Assembly: GCA_945887955.1 (NCBI GenBank)
Contig: CAMCZO010000003.1
Span: 26,992-90,991, forward strand
Length of the DNA stretch: 64,000 bases
Origin: Chitinophaga pinensis
GTDB taxonomy: Bacteria > Bacteroidota > Bacteroidia > B-17B0 > Aurantibacillaceae
Direction of reading: 5' to 3'
Both the position numbers and the translations under genes were made by a program. The notes beneath the pieces were generated by a model. It was not told the DNA's origin, made no database searches, and saw only the letters and a program-made list of their open reading frames with translations. Below, piece by piece: positions 8,468-17,936 of this stretch. Positions within the stretch are counted from its first letter, which is position 1; every line of letters begins with the position of its first letter.

Positions 8468-9400
8468 ATGAAAGAAATTATAGGCGTTAGTGCCTTTTTA
8501 GATCAATTAGTTTCTGAAATATCAAAAAAAGATAAACTGCACTCAAAAAAAATTAATGGCAATATTTCTTTCATAAAGGAAAATTTTCCTTCGCAACTTG
8601 AAGAGTTAATCGGATTAGTAAAAATATATTTTGATAATCTAAATCTTGATTCAGAAAGAGTAGCGAGTGATTATTTAAAAATGATAAAGGACATGCGTAC
8701 CGAAGGTTTATATTTTTATAAACATGGTAAGTACAGATGTGATAACCAGCATATTGCTAACGAGTATGTTTACTCTAAGCCAGAGGTAATGAACTATTAC
8801 ATGAATGCCTTATTGGTTTCGCAAGTAATGTGGAAACATCATTTTAATATTTTCATGTATTTTCAAAGCCATCTTAAAACGTTATTCAAAGGTTATTCAA
8901 AACTTAGCATTCTTGATATTGGTCCGGGTCACGGTTTCTTTTCTTACTTAGTGAAAAAAGAATTCCCTGATTATGAAAAAATAGATATTGTTGATATCAG
9001 CGACACTTCGCTAGAAATGACCAAAAAAATTATTGGTTTTGATGGAGAAAAAATAAAATATACTAAAAAAGATATTTTTGATTACGACGATTCAAACAAA
9101 TATGATTTTATTGTTTTGGGCGAAGTTTTAGAACATTTAGATGAACCAAAACGAATTTTAATTAAGCTATCAAAACTTTTAAAGCCTGGGGGTCTTTTAT
9201 GGATTACTACGCCGACAAACTCTCCAGCACTAGATCATGTTTATCTCTTTAAAACTAAAGAAGATGTATTAACATTAATTACAGATTCTGGATTGGAAAC
9301 TGTTGATTCATGTAATTACTTTGCAGAAGATATGGACGAGCAAACAGCATTAAAAAACCGGATCACAAATTTGATTGGACTATTTTGTAAAAATAGGTAA
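8468..9400 (+). CDS. class I SAM-dependent methyltransferase
   Basis: A 310-residue protein with a helical N-terminal ~140 residues and a C-terminal class I methyltransferase domain. SAM motif I is LDIGPGHGFFSYL (about 149-161), followed by the acidic end of strand 2 (IDIVDIS), and motif post-II YDFIVLGEVLEHLDEP (about 213-228). It begins the FkbH/ACP block: the next gene starts 2 bases after its stop. In known methoxymalonyl-ACP pathways a methyltransferase works with FkbH and an ACP, so O-methylation of an ACP-bound glyceryl-type unit is one possibility. Methylation of a sugar hydroxyl is equally plausible. The first domain is not one I recognise. Confidence 0.82.
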   Translation: MKEIIGVSAFLDQLVSEISKKDKLHSKKINGNISFIKENFPSQLEELIGLVKIYFDNLNLDSERVASDYLKMIKDMRTEGLYFYKHGKYRCDNQHIANEYVYSKPEVMNYYMNALLVSQVMWKHHFNIFMYFQSHLKTLFKGYSKLSILDIGPGHGFFSYLVKKEFPDYEKIDIVDISDTSLEMTKKIIGFDGEKIKYTKKDIFDYDDSNKYDFIVLGEVLEHLDEPKRILIKLSKLLKPGGLLWITTPTNSPALDHVYLFKTKEDVLTLITDSGLETVDSCNYFAEDMDEQTALKNRITNLIGLFCKNR

Positions 9401-9402
9401 CT

Positions 9403-10590
9403 ATGAAAAAATACAACGAAATAAATATTGGCGACAAAGAAACCCTTAGTCATACAATTACAAAAACGGATATCGAAAAATTTGTTCAGCTTACAGGTGA
9501 TGATAATCGCTTGCATGTTGACGAAAAATTTGCGAGTACAACCCAGTTCAAAAAACCAGTTGTTCATGGAATGCTTGGTGCCTCATTTATTTCTACCATC
9601 ATTGGCACTAAATTACCGGGTGATGGTGCCTTGTGGTTTTCGCAATCGTTAGAGTTTTTATTGCCTGTAAGGGTAGGAGATACTTTAACGGTTTCTGCTG
9701 AGGTTCTAAAAAAAAATGACAAAGAGCAGTTCATTGAACTTAAGACCGAAATACATAATCAAAACCGACAAATAGTTACTAAAGGAATTGCAAAAGTTAA
9801 GTTAATTGAAATGGAAGTTGCACCAGCAGAGGTTGAACAAAAAGAAGTTGGTCCCAAAACCGCTTTAGTTATTGGAGGCACTGGTGGTATTGGTAAAGCA
9901 ACTTGTATTCAGTTAGCTAAAGATGGATTTAATGTTATTATTCATTATAACAAAAACAAAACTTTAGCTGAAGAAATAAAAACCGAAGTTGAAAAGTATA
10001 AACAAAAAGCTATTATTGTTAGTGCCGATATTTTAAACGATGCAGATATTAAAGAGATGATATCTAAAGGTATTAGAGCGTTTGATAAAATAGATGTGGT
10101 TGCAAATTGTGCAGCAACAGTGATACCAAACATTAAATTTCAAGATCTCGTATGGACTGATTTTTTACAGCAAATTGAATTAAATATAAAATCAACATTC
10201 ATCATTATTCAAACTGTAGTTCCTGAAATGATAAAAAATGGGTATGGTAAGATTATAAACATTGGTAGTCTTTCTGCCGAAAAACCAAATGCAGATTGGT
10301 CGCATTATATTACTGCAAAATCTGCACTAATTGGTTTAACAAAATCGTTAGCCTTTGAATTGGCGCCAAAAGGAATAAGAATAAATATGGTTACACCAAG
10401 TTTAGTTAATACCGAATTAACAGCTGATATTCCTGAAAAAATAAAGTTGTTAACTGCTGCGCAAACCCCGCTTAGAAGGCTAGCACTTGCAGCAGATGTT
10501 GCTGGAGTAATTAGTTTTTTAGCTTCAAATAAATCCGATTTTCTTGCTGGAGAAAATATCCGCGTTAATGGAGGTCAAGTAATGTTGTAA
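9403..10590 (+). CDS. MaoC-like hydratase fused to FabG-like SDR reductase
   Basis: The 395 residues join two fatty-acid-type enzymes. Residues 1-~135 are a MaoC/hotdog domain with the hydratase-2 motif TGDDNRLHVDE (31-41; D33/D34 and H38) and VVHGMLGA (53-60). Residues ~152-395 are a short-chain dehydrogenase with cofactor loop GGTGGIG (158-164) and catalytic S289, Y302 and K306, ending GENIRVNGGQ. Together they could reduce a 3-oxoacyl-ACP and dehydrate or hydrate it. With the FkbH-like protein and ACP immediately downstream (8-base gap), the natural substrate is probably an acyl-ACP used as a sugar decoration rather than a membrane fatty acid (inference). The order MaoC-SDR in one chain is unusual. 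Confidence 0.88.
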   Translation: MKKYNEINIGDKETLSHTITKTDIEKFVQLTGDDNRLHVDEKFASTTQFKKPVVHGMLGASFISTIIGTKLPGDGALWFSQSLEFLLPVRVGDTLTVSAEVLKKNDKEQFIELKTEIHNQNRQIVTKGIAKVKLIEMEVAPAEVEQKEVGPKTALVIGGTGGIGKATCIQLAKDGFNVIIHYNKNKTLAEEIKTEVEKYKQKAIIVSADILNDADIKEMISKGIRAFDKIDVVANCAATVIPNIKFQDLVWTDFLQQIELNIKSTFIIIQTVVPEMIKNGYGKIINIGSLSAEKPNADWSHYITAKSALIGLTKSLAFELAPKGIRINMVTPSLVNTELTADIPEKIKLLTAAQTPLRRLALAADVAGVISFLASNKSDFLAGENIRVNGGQVML

Positions 10591-10598
10591 TTTTTGAT

Positions 10599-12344
10599 AT
10601 GGAAAGTTTAAAATACACCGAAATTTTGCAATTAAATAAAGCATTGGTTGGTACTATAAAATCTAAGCCATATGAAATTGGTATCCTCTCAAATGTTACT
10701 GTAAATTCCTTTAAAGAAATTTTAGAATATTCGTGTCGAATTAATAAAATAGAACCAAAAGTTGAGGTTGGTAATTTTGACAATATTGTTCAAGATAGTT
10801 CTGTTTTTAAGAATAAAGATTTGATAATTATTTTTTATGACGTATTAAATATCGTCGATCAGGTTTCTGAGTTTTTCGAAGATCTTGAAGTCGAAAAATA
10901 TAACAACCTAAAAAATAAATTATTTACCGAGATAGATATTATTTTGGAAAACCTTATTAACACAGCTTCTGTTATTTTTAATTCTTTTTCATCTGCCTAT
11001 TATAACAATAACAATGTTCAGGTTTCTAAGATCGAAACATTTGTAAATGAATTAAATGCTTACGTTGAGCAAAAGAAAACAAGCAATATCTCTATTGTAA
11101 ATATTGATAAATTGTTTGCGAATATTGGCTTTAAACAATCTATCGATTATCGTTTTTATCATTCTTCAAAAGCACCGTACACGTTTGCATTCTTAAAAAA
11201 TTATGTTGCTGCAATTGAAACCGTTTTTTTACGAAACACCGGTAAACTTAAAAAGGCACTTATTTTTGATTGTGATAACACGCTTTGGAAAGGCGTTATT
11301 GGCGAAGATGGCATGGAAGGCATTGACATGTCGCAAACTTCAAAGTCAGGTAAATTCTATCACTTAGTGCAGCGAATAGCTGTCTTCTTAAGCAAACGAG
11401 GTGTTATTGTAGGCCTTTGTAGTAAAAATAATGAGCAAGATGTTTTAGATGTTTTAAGAAATCATCAGGATATGATCTTAAAAGAAGAACATATTGTTAT
11501 TAAGAAAGTAAACTGGGTTGATAAGGCGAGTAATTTGAGGGCTATTGCATCTGAATTAAATATTGGAATAGATAGTTTGGTTTTTGTGGATGATTCTAAT
11601 TTCGAAATAAATTTAATTAAAGAACAAGTTCCTGAAATACTTACGATACAGGTGCCAACTTCCATTTCCGATTACCCGGATCTGATCTTAAAAAATATTT
11701 ACACGTATTTTAATTTAGTTTTAAATAGCGACGATGCTAAAAAAACTGAAATGTATAAGCAACAATTTGAACGCGAAAACAGTAAAATCGCTTTTAGTTC
11801 AATTGAAGATTATTTGGCTTCCTTAGAAATTGAACTAACGGTTGTAAAAAATGATAAGGCCCACATGCCAAGAATTTCGCAGTTAACACAAAAAACAAAT
11901 CAATTTAATTTGACAACATATCGTTATACCGAAAGTCAGATCGATCATTTTATGTCCGATAAAATGTATGAAGTGTATGCTATGTTTGTTAAAGATAAAT
12001 TTGGCGATAATGGTTTAACAGGGGTTTGCATTGCCAAAGAGGACGAAAAAAATCCAAAAAATGTGATCCTTGATTCGCTTTTAATGAGTTGCCGTATTAT
12101 TGGTAGGAATATTGAGTTCGTATATGTGAGCCATATCATCAAAGACCTTGCTAATAAAGGTTACCAAACACTCACAGCAGATTTTATACCAACCAAAAAA
12201 AATGCTCAGGTTGAAGATTTTTATGATAAAGTAGGCTTAAACCTTATCGAAAATATAGATGGAACTAAGCATTACTCACTGAATATTACTAATTTTGAAC
12301 CAAAAAAAGTAGATTATATTAAAATTAATACAGAACTGGTTTAA
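10599..12344 (+). CDS. FkbH-like HAD-IIIC protein, glyceryl-ACP loading
   Basis: A 581-residue protein with three parts: an N-terminal alpha/beta region (~1-215), a HAD-superfamily IIIC phosphatase core with DxDxT at D224, D226 and T228 (LIFDCDNTLWKGVIGEDG) and FVDDS near 328-332, and a C-terminal GNAT-like part (~430-581) containing DSLLMSCRIIGRN. This layout is that of FkbH-type enzymes, which dephosphorylate 1,3-bisphosphoglycerate and load D-glyceryl onto an acyl carrier protein. An ACP gene follows after 18 bases, strongly supporting that role. The N-terminal region is longer than in minimal FkbH proteins. In glycan loci such proteins are thought to make hydroxyacyl groups for amino-sugar acylation; the exact product is unknown. 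Confidence 0.9.
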   Translation: MESLKYTEILQLNKALVGTIKSKPYEIGILSNVTVNSFKEILEYSCRINKIEPKVEVGNFDNIVQDSSVFKNKDLIIIFYDVLNIVDQVSEFFEDLEVEKYNNLKNKLFTEIDIILENLINTASVIFNSFSSAYYNNNNVQVSKIETFVNELNAYVEQKKTSNISIVNIDKLFANIGFKQSIDYRFYHSSKAPYTFAFLKNYVAAIETVFLRNTGKLKKALIFDCDNTLWKGVIGEDGMEGIDMSQTSKSGKFYHLVQRIAVFLSKRGVIVGLCSKNNEQDVLDVLRNHQDMILKEEHIVIKKVNWVDKASNLRAIASELNIGIDSLVFVDDSNFEINLIKEQVPEILTIQVPTSISDYPDLILKNIYTYFNLVLNSDDAKKTEMYKQQFERENSKIAFSSIEDYLASLEIELTVVKNDKAHMPRISQLTQKTNQFNLTTYRYTESQIDHFMSDKMYEVYAMFVKDKFGDNGLTGVCIAKEDEKNPKNVILDSLLMSCRIIGRNIEFVYVSHIIKDLANKGYQTLTADFIPTKKNAQVEDFYDKVGLNLIENIDGTKHYSLNITNFEPKKVDYIKINTELV

Positions 12345-12362
12345 GTAAAAAAATAAATTAAA

Positions 12363-12590
12363 ATGGAAAACATAAAAATAAAACAAGTAATGAGTGCGGT
12401 ATTTGATATTCCGGTTGAATCTATCTCAGATGACGCATCTTCTGATAATATTGAGAATTGGGATTCTCTTAGACACCTGAATCTTATTTTAGCCTTAGAG
12501 GAAGAATTTAATATAGTTATTCCTGAGGATGAAGTTGGAAATCTGTTGAACTATAAACTAATATGTCTTATTATCGAACAACAATTATAA
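12363..12590 (+). CDS. acyl carrier protein
   Basis: A 75-residue acidic four-helix protein. The phosphopantetheine site is Ser35 in the motif WDSLRHLNL (33-41), preceded by a D/E-rich loop typical of carrier proteins. Its length fits a stand-alone ACP. It lies between the FkbH-like gene and a GNAT acetyltransferase, so it is most likely a dedicated carrier for the glyceryl-derived acyl group rather than the housekeeping fatty-acid ACP. No phosphopantetheinyl transferase is visible in the window, so activation must use an enzyme encoded elsewhere. Confidence 0.92.
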   Translation: MENIKIKQVMSAVFDIPVESISDDASSDNIENWDSLRHLNLILALEEEFNIVIPEDEVGNLLNYKLICLIIEQQL

Positions 12591-12605
12591 ATTTAAATAA
12601 TAAAA

Positions 12606-13163
12606 ATGAGCATTTCGAATGGGTCATTAAAGAATTTAAATATTGTAAATGGAAGGAGAATTAATTTAAGGTTAGTTCAAGAGAAAGATGCTGAGTTTAT
12701 TTTGAGTTTAAGACTAAATCCTGCTTTAAATCGCTTTATTGGATTTACTTCTCCATCTTTAGAAATACAGCGAGAATGGATCAATCATTCAATTGCCAAT
12801 TTGAATGATTATATGTTTATCGTGGAAGATAAAAATGGTATCCCAAATGGAACAATAGCAATTTATAATGTTGATTTTGAAAGAGGACTTGCTGAATGGG
12901 GTAGATGGATTATGAAACCAAATTCATCAATGTATTTTTCTATAGAATCAAATATTTTGGCATTATATTTTGCTTTTGAAAAGCTTAAATTAAAAAAGTT
13001 GATTGGAGGAAATAATAATAAAAATTATTCAAGTATAAAATTTCATAGTATGTATGCAACTATAACTTCAATTGATAATTTGCACACATGGTATGAGATA
13101 GAAAATTCTAATTATCAAAAGGCTTTAATTTTATTTAAGGCATATCATAAAATTGAATATTAA
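12606..13163 (+). CDS. GNAT-family N-acyltransferase
   Basis: The 185 residues resemble RimJ/RimL/PseH-type GNAT proteins: INLRLVQEKDAEFILSLR at the N-terminus (19-36), the central strand MFIVEDKNGIPNGTIAIYNVD, and a helix-rich second half with ESNILALYFAFEKLKLKKL. The canonical acyl-CoA loop (Q/RxxGxG/A) is replaced by MKPNSSMYFSIESN, so pantetheine binding may differ. It directly follows the ACP gene and its stop abuts the next ATG. The context suggests that it moves the ACP-borne acyl group to an amino sugar (inference); ordinary acetyl-CoA use is the alternative. Confidence 0.75.
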   Translation: MSISNGSLKNLNIVNGRRINLRLVQEKDAEFILSLRLNPALNRFIGFTSPSLEIQREWINHSIANLNDYMFIVEDKNGIPNGTIAIYNVDFERGLAEWGRWIMKPNSSMYFSIESNILALYFAFEKLKLKKLIGGNNNKNYSSIKFHSMYATITSIDNLHTWYEIENSNYQKALILFKAYHKIEY

Positions 13164-14111
13164 ATGACACAAATTAATTCAATAAGTATAGTAATTCCTT
13201 TTTTTAATGAAAAGGAAAATGTTTCATTGTTAATTGAAAAGCTAAATTTTTTTGTTAATGAAGTCAAGCCAATAGTCATAGAGGTTGTTTTTGTAGATGA
13301 CGGCTCTACCGATAATTCATCTGAAATACTGTTATCATCAAAAGACGTAAAGTTTGTTTCTAAGATAATTAAGTTATCCAAAAATTCAGGTTCCCATGCT
13401 GCAATAAGAGCTGGCATAAGTCAGTCTAGTTCGAGTTTTGTTACAGTTATGGCAGCAGATTTACAGGATCCATTATCTTTGATAAAAGATTTGAACAAGG
13501 AGTGTTTGTTAGGAGCTGACATTGCTTTTGGGCAAAGGAGAAGTGTAAATGAGCGGTTTTTTGTTAGATTATTTTCTAAATTGAATGCAATTTTTATGAG
13601 AAAATTTGCAATTAAAAATTATCCTTCAAAGGGTGTCGATATTGTTATGTTTAATGCTAAGGTTGCAAAAGTTTTAAATAACAATATAGAATCTAATTCT
13701 AATTTCATTATACAATTACTGTCGTTTGGTTTTAAACAATCTTTCGTAGAATATGATAAAGACGAAAGAAAATATGGTGCATCAAAATGGACATTTCCCA
13801 AAAGATTAAAACTTTTAATTGATTCATTTGTTGCATTTTCTTATACACCAATTCGTTTTGTATCTGTTACGGGTTTAGTTTTTTTTGTTTTCGGAATAAT
13901 TTGGACTTTTTACATCGTTTGGAGGAAAATTACAATGAATGATTTAGTCGCTGGATGGCCAGCTCTTACTTCAATTTTGTTATTAGGCTTTGGCATTACA
14001 AATATTTCTCTCGGAATAATTGCAGAATATTTATGGCGCACATTAGATAGTTCAAGAAAAAGACCTGTATTTATTATTGACGAAATAATTGAATTAAATA
14101 AACATGAATAA
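13164..14111 (+). CDS. GT2 glycosyltransferase, GtrB/DPM1-like with two membrane helices
   Basis: A 315-residue inverting glycosyltransferase. The GT-A domain shows SIVIPFFNEKENV (8-20), VFVDDGSTDNSSE (43-55) and the metal site AADLQDP near 95-101. Two C-terminal transmembrane helices (about 235-257 and 268-292) match polyprenyl-phosphate glycosyltransferases such as GtrB, which make undecaprenyl-phosphate-linked sugars for later transfer outside the membrane. It starts directly after the GNAT stop and overlaps the next gene by 8 bases. The sequence looks more AT-rich than the following epimerase. Confidence 0.88.
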   Translation: MTQINSISIVIPFFNEKENVSLLIEKLNFFVNEVKPIVIEVVFVDDGSTDNSSEILLSSKDVKFVSKIIKLSKNSGSHAAIRAGISQSSSSFVTVMAADLQDPLSLIKDLNKECLLGADIAFGQRRSVNERFFVRLFSKLNAIFMRKFAIKNYPSKGVDIVMFNAKVAKVLNNNIESNSNFIIQLLSFGFKQSFVEYDKDERKYGASKWTFPKRLKLLIDSFVAFSYTPIRFVSVTGLVFFVFGIIWTFYIVWRKITMNDLVAGWPALTSILLLGFGITNISLGIIAEYLWRTLDSSRKRPVFIIDEIIELNKHE

Positions 14112-15078
14112 AATTAAAGACTCAACCATCTTCATAAGCGGTGGTGCCGGCTTCATTGGGTCTTACCTAATCGAAGAATTGCTATCGCAACATCAACCAA
14201 AAAAAATAATCATCCTCGATAACTTGATTAGGGGAAGTTTTGAAAATATGAAGAGATTTATAAATGATCCGCGAGTAGAATTTATTAAAGGAGATATTCG
14301 TAACAACGAACTTCTCGAAAAATGCATTGCCGGAACAGACTATGTTTTTCATATGGCAGCCTTACGTATAAATGCCTGTGCCGCAAGCCCACAAGATGGT
14401 TTTGAGGTAATGCTTCAGGCAACTTTTAATATTGCTAATTTGTGCCTGAAACACAAAGTAAAAAAAATCATTTATTCTTCTACTGCATCTGTATATGGTT
14501 TAGCGCAGCATTTTCCAACACCTGAAACAGATAACCCATACAATAATCAAACCTTTTATGGTGGAGCAAAAATATGGGGAGAGCAGTTGTTCCGTTCTTA
14601 TAAATTTATGCATAATATGGATTATGTTGCTCTTCGTTATTTTAATGTGTATGGTTCTAGAATGGATACTGATGGTAAATATACTGAGGTAATGATTAAG
14701 TGGTTGGATTGTATAAGAGATAATAGACAACCAGCTATTTATGGAGACGGAACTGACAGTATGGATTTTGTTCATGTGAAGGATATTGCTCATGCCAATG
14801 TATTAGCATTGATTTCTGATGTTACCGATGAAGCCTTTAATGTTGGAGATCAAATTGAAACAAGTTTATCTGATTTATTAAATGTACTTTTAAAAGTAAA
14901 TAAATCTCAACTCAAACCGATTTTTAAGGAAGCGAATTCAATTAACCCTGTGAGTCGGCGATTGGCCGACATTTCAAAAGCATCAAAACTATTGGGTTAT
15001 AAACCTGCTATCACGCTGGAAAAAGGATTAAAAGAATTAACTGATTGGTACTTTGAAAAACAAAAACAAAACATCTAA
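14104..15078 (+). CDS. NAD-dependent nucleotide-sugar epimerase/dehydratase (extended SDR)
   Basis: A 324-residue extended SDR. The cofactor loop is GGAGFIGS (13-20), the active site S125-S126-T127 with Y152 and K156 (FYGGAKIWGEQ), and the C-terminal RLADISKASKLLGYKP is typical of UDP-glucose 4-epimerase relatives such as WbpP/GalE-like proteins. It should act on a UDP- or dTDP-sugar in the cytoplasm. It overlaps the preceding glycosyltransferase by 8 bases and abuts the aminotransferase at 15079, which may use its keto product. Whether it epimerises or dehydrates is not decided by these motifs. Confidence 0.87.
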   Translation: MNKIKDSTIFISGGAGFIGSYLIEELLSQHQPKKIIILDNLIRGSFENMKRFINDPRVEFIKGDIRNNELLEKCIAGTDYVFHMAALRINACAASPQDGFEVMLQATFNIANLCLKHKVKKIIYSSTASVYGLAQHFPTPETDNPYNNQTFYGGAKIWGEQLFRSYKFMHNMDYVALRYFNVYGSRMDTDGKYTEVMIKWLDCIRDNRQPAIYGDGTDSMDFVHVKDIAHANVLALISDVTDEAFNVGDQIETSLSDLLNVLLKVNKSQLKPIFKEANSINPVSRRLADISKASKLLGYKPAITLEKGLKELTDWYFEKQKQNI

Positions 15079-16209
15079 ATGATAGCAATAGCAAAACCTT
15101 ATTTAACTGCGGATGAAGCGCAGAACGCCTATGACACTATTTTAAGCGGTTGGGTAACTCAAGGACCAAAAGTACAAGAGTTTGAAGAAAAATTTGCTGC
15201 TTATGTAGGTTCAAAGTATGCGGTAGCGCTTTCGAACTGCACCACTGCCTTGCATTTGGCCATGATTGTTGCTGGTATTAAAGAAGGGGATGAGGTCATA
15301 TGCCCGAGTATGAGTTATGTGGCGACTGCGAATTGTATTAAGTACGTAAACGCTACTCCAGTATTTGCTGAAGTAAATGAATTTTACAACCTAGATGTTA
15401 AGGATGTGGAGAAGAAAATCACGCCGAAAACAAAAGCAATTCTTTTGGTTCACCAAATTGGAATGCCAGCCGACATTGATGTATTTAAGGCGCTTTGCGC
15501 TAAGCATAATTTGCAGTTAATTGAAGACGCCGCCTGCGCTGTCGGATCTTCATTTAAAGGGAAAAAGATCGGCTCACATGGTAATTTAACCTGTTTTTCT
15601 TTTCATCCGCGAAAAGTTATTACTACTGGAGATGGGGGAATGATTACGACTGATAACGAAGAGCATTACAAACGTCTGAAATTATTACGTCAGCATGCCA
15701 TGTCAGTGAATGACAGAGAAAGACATACTTCTACCAAACTTATTTTTGAAGACCATTTAGAAGTGGGTTATAACTATCGGATGACAGATATACAGGCCGC
15801 TGTAGGAATTAAACAATTAGAGAAACTTGACTTTATTATTGCCGAGCGGAGAAAGATCGCGGAACATTATAATAAAGCATTTAAAAATATTTCAGGTGTG
15901 CGTATCCCTGAAGAAAGAGAAAACTATTTTACGAATTACCAATCCTATGCGCTTTATTTGATACCAGAAGGAAAACTTACGCGCAACCAATTCATGGAAC
16001 GAATGTTGGAAAAAGGAATTTCTACACGTCGCGGAATTATGACTTCTCATAGGGAATCTGCTTATAAAAACGAATTAAAAAACGTTTCTTTGCCGGAGTC
16101 GGAAAAATATGCAGATAATAGCGTGATCCTTCCTTTGTACTATCCAATGTCTACCTCCGATATCGAAACGGTTATAAAAGAAGTTCAATTACTTTTAAGT
16201 GGAGCGTAA
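15079..16209 (+). CDS. DegT/DnrJ/EryC1/StrS sugar aminotransferase
   Basis: 376 residues. The PLP lysine is K179 in FSFHPRKVITTGDGG and the pyridine-contacting Asp lies in IEDAACAVG (148-156). The HPRK pattern is that of C4 sugar aminotransferases (ArnB, PseC, perosamine-synthase group) rather than the PGKN pattern of the two C3-type enzymes at 6087 and 37524. It could therefore be the missing PseC-type partner for the PseB-like dehydratase at 17937, although one membrane-protein gene separates them. It starts directly after the epimerase stop, and the next gene begins within its last 11 bases. Confidence 0.88.
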   Translation: MIAIAKPYLTADEAQNAYDTILSGWVTQGPKVQEFEEKFAAYVGSKYAVALSNCTTALHLAMIVAGIKEGDEVICPSMSYVATANCIKYVNATPVFAEVNEFYNLDVKDVEKKITPKTKAILLVHQIGMPADIDVFKALCAKHNLQLIEDAACAVGSSFKGKKIGSHGNLTCFSFHPRKVITTGDGGMITTDNEEHYKRLKLLRQHAMSVNDRERHTSTKLIFEDHLEVGYNYRMTDIQAAVGIKQLEKLDFIIAERRKIAEHYNKAFKNISGVRIPEERENYFTNYQSYALYLIPEGKLTRNQFMERMLEKGISTRRGIMTSHRESAYKNELKNVSLPESEKYADNSVILPLYYPMSTSDIETVIKEVQLLLSGA

Positions 16210-17917
16210 CTTTTCAATAATAAATAAGTTTCAGGTTATAATTGCAATCAGCTTTTTTATTGCGTTTTGCTTTTATTTTATTCCTTCAGGCAATCATGCA
16301 ATTCGGATTCATGACACATTTGATGGTAATTTTTCAACGAGAGATGTACTTATCAAATCAGGCCATTTTTGGGATATGAATCCTACGGCTAAAGTTCCGG
16401 GTATAATGAATGGTTTACCAAGGGGTGTATTTCCAAAATTCACTGAATTAACAGGTTTGATGATGTACTTATTCGGTTCATTAAACGGATTTGCAATTAC
16501 TTTTCTTATTGTAAGGATCATTGGATTTTTCGGAATTTATTTATTTGGAAGAGATCACTTAAAAATCCTACCTGAACAAAAAGGATTACTTATTTTGTTT
16601 GCTGTGGCATTTGCCTGCTTACCCTTATTTGTTGTCCAGGGAGTTACCGTTACAGGTATTCCTCTTTTGCTTTGGGCATTTTACAATCTGATAAAGAAAG
16701 AGAAGATAAAATCATCTATTGTAATTTTTATAATTTTTGGGCTGTGGTCGCAGCTAGTTTTAGTCGGATTTCATATTATTTTAATTCTGGGGATTTTAGC
16801 AGTTTATTATTCTATTAAAACTAAGAAAATTCTATGGATTCCTTTTATTTCATTGATGATCTTAGCTTTTACTTATATTTCTGCAGACTACATGCTCTTT
16901 TATCTTCATGGTATTGCTAAAGGCTTCGAATCTTCACGCGGAAGTTTTGAAAAAGAATTGAGTTTAAATTTTAAAGGTGTTATTGGAGGAACTGTGACAA
17001 GTTTTTTCACTGGCGATTATAGCACAGCAAATTATTTTGGTTATATCTTTCTGCCATTCGTTCTTTATTATTTATTTCTTCGCTTTAAAGAAAAGGAGAA
17101 TGATTCCTTTAATTTCGGCGTTATCTTTTTTTGTGTTGTTCTAGTCTCTTCATTTCTCATTAATTTATTAGACTGGAAAGGCTTTGCTTTTTTTTATGAA
17201 AAATTTAGCTTTGCCAATACTTTTAATTTTAAACGTTTCACAAATATTTTACCGGGTTTTTTTTTTATAATGCTAAGCATAATGGTCTTTAAAATAACTA
17301 CTCAATATAAGAAATCAAGCTTTGTATTCAGCAGCCTTTTTATCTTGACTTTACTTGTATTTATCTGGCGCGGTAATATCAGTTACAATAATAGTGGTTT
17401 TAATAACATAGGTATAAAGATTGAAAAAGAAGAGGTCGTTACTTTTAATCAATTTTTCGATCCTAGACTTTATCATGAAATAAAAATGGAAATGGGGAAA
17501 GACTCTATCACAAATTTAATTCATTTTGGTTTATCGCCATCACCTTCTAAATATGCCGGCATACCTGTGTTGGATGATTATCAAGGCGATTATCCAAAGG
17601 CTTACAAAATTGAGTTCAGAAAAATCATTGAAAAAGAATTAAATAAATCTAAAAAGTTGGAAAAGTATTTTGATGAATGGGGGTCAAGGTGTTATTTATA
17701 TTCAGCAAATCAAATTGAACATAAATTAACTATAAGAGAAAATATGCCTTTCGAACCAAGGTTAGAAATAGATTTGCTTCAATTAAAAAACATGAAATGT
17801 CATTATTTACTTTCTAAAATATTAATTGGCAATGCAAAATCTCTGGGCTTATCTATTCAAAAGGTCTTAGTTGGGAGAGAAACAAAACAAATCCATATAC
17901 TTTACAAAATAATATAA
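16199..17917 (+). CDS. large multi-spanning membrane protein of unknown function
   Basis: A 572-residue protein with about ten hydrophobic helices between residues ~10 and ~400 and a soluble C-terminal ~170 residues. The start is GTG at 16199, overlapping the aminotransferase by 11 bases. The first periplasmic loop carries IRIHDTFDGNFSTRD (about 33-47) and GLPRGVFPKF; the acidic residues after the first helix are placed as in GT-C glycosyltransferases. From memory it recalls DUF6044/YkoS-type proteins, which I cannot verify. A role as a polyprenyl-phosphate-sugar-dependent transferase, possibly using the product of the GtrB-like enzyme at 13164, is a reasonable inference. Confidence 0.7.
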   Translation: MERNFSIINKFQVIIAISFFIAFCFYFIPSGNHAIRIHDTFDGNFSTRDVLIKSGHFWDMNPTAKVPGIMNGLPRGVFPKFTELTGLMMYLFGSLNGFAITFLIVRIIGFFGIYLFGRDHLKILPEQKGLLILFAVAFACLPLFVVQGVTVTGIPLLLWAFYNLIKKEKIKSSIVIFIIFGLWSQLVLVGFHIILILGILAVYYSIKTKKILWIPFISLMILAFTYISADYMLFYLHGIAKGFESSRGSFEKELSLNFKGVIGGTVTSFFTGDYSTANYFGYIFLPFVLYYLFLRFKEKENDSFNFGVIFFCVVLVSSFLINLLDWKGFAFFYEKFSFANTFNFKRFTNILPGFFFIMLSIMVFKITTQYKKSSFVFSSLFILTLLVFIWRGNISYNNSGFNNIGIKIEKEEVVTFNQFFDPRLYHEIKMEMGKDSITNLIHFGLSPSPSKYAGIPVLDDYQGDYPKAYKIEFRKIIEKELNKSKKLEKYFDEWGSRCYLYSANQIEHKLTIRENMPFEPRLEIDLLQLKNMKCHYLLSKILIGNAKSLGLSIQKVLVGRETKQIHILYKII

Positions 17918-17936
17918 CAATTTTTGATTAAAAATT

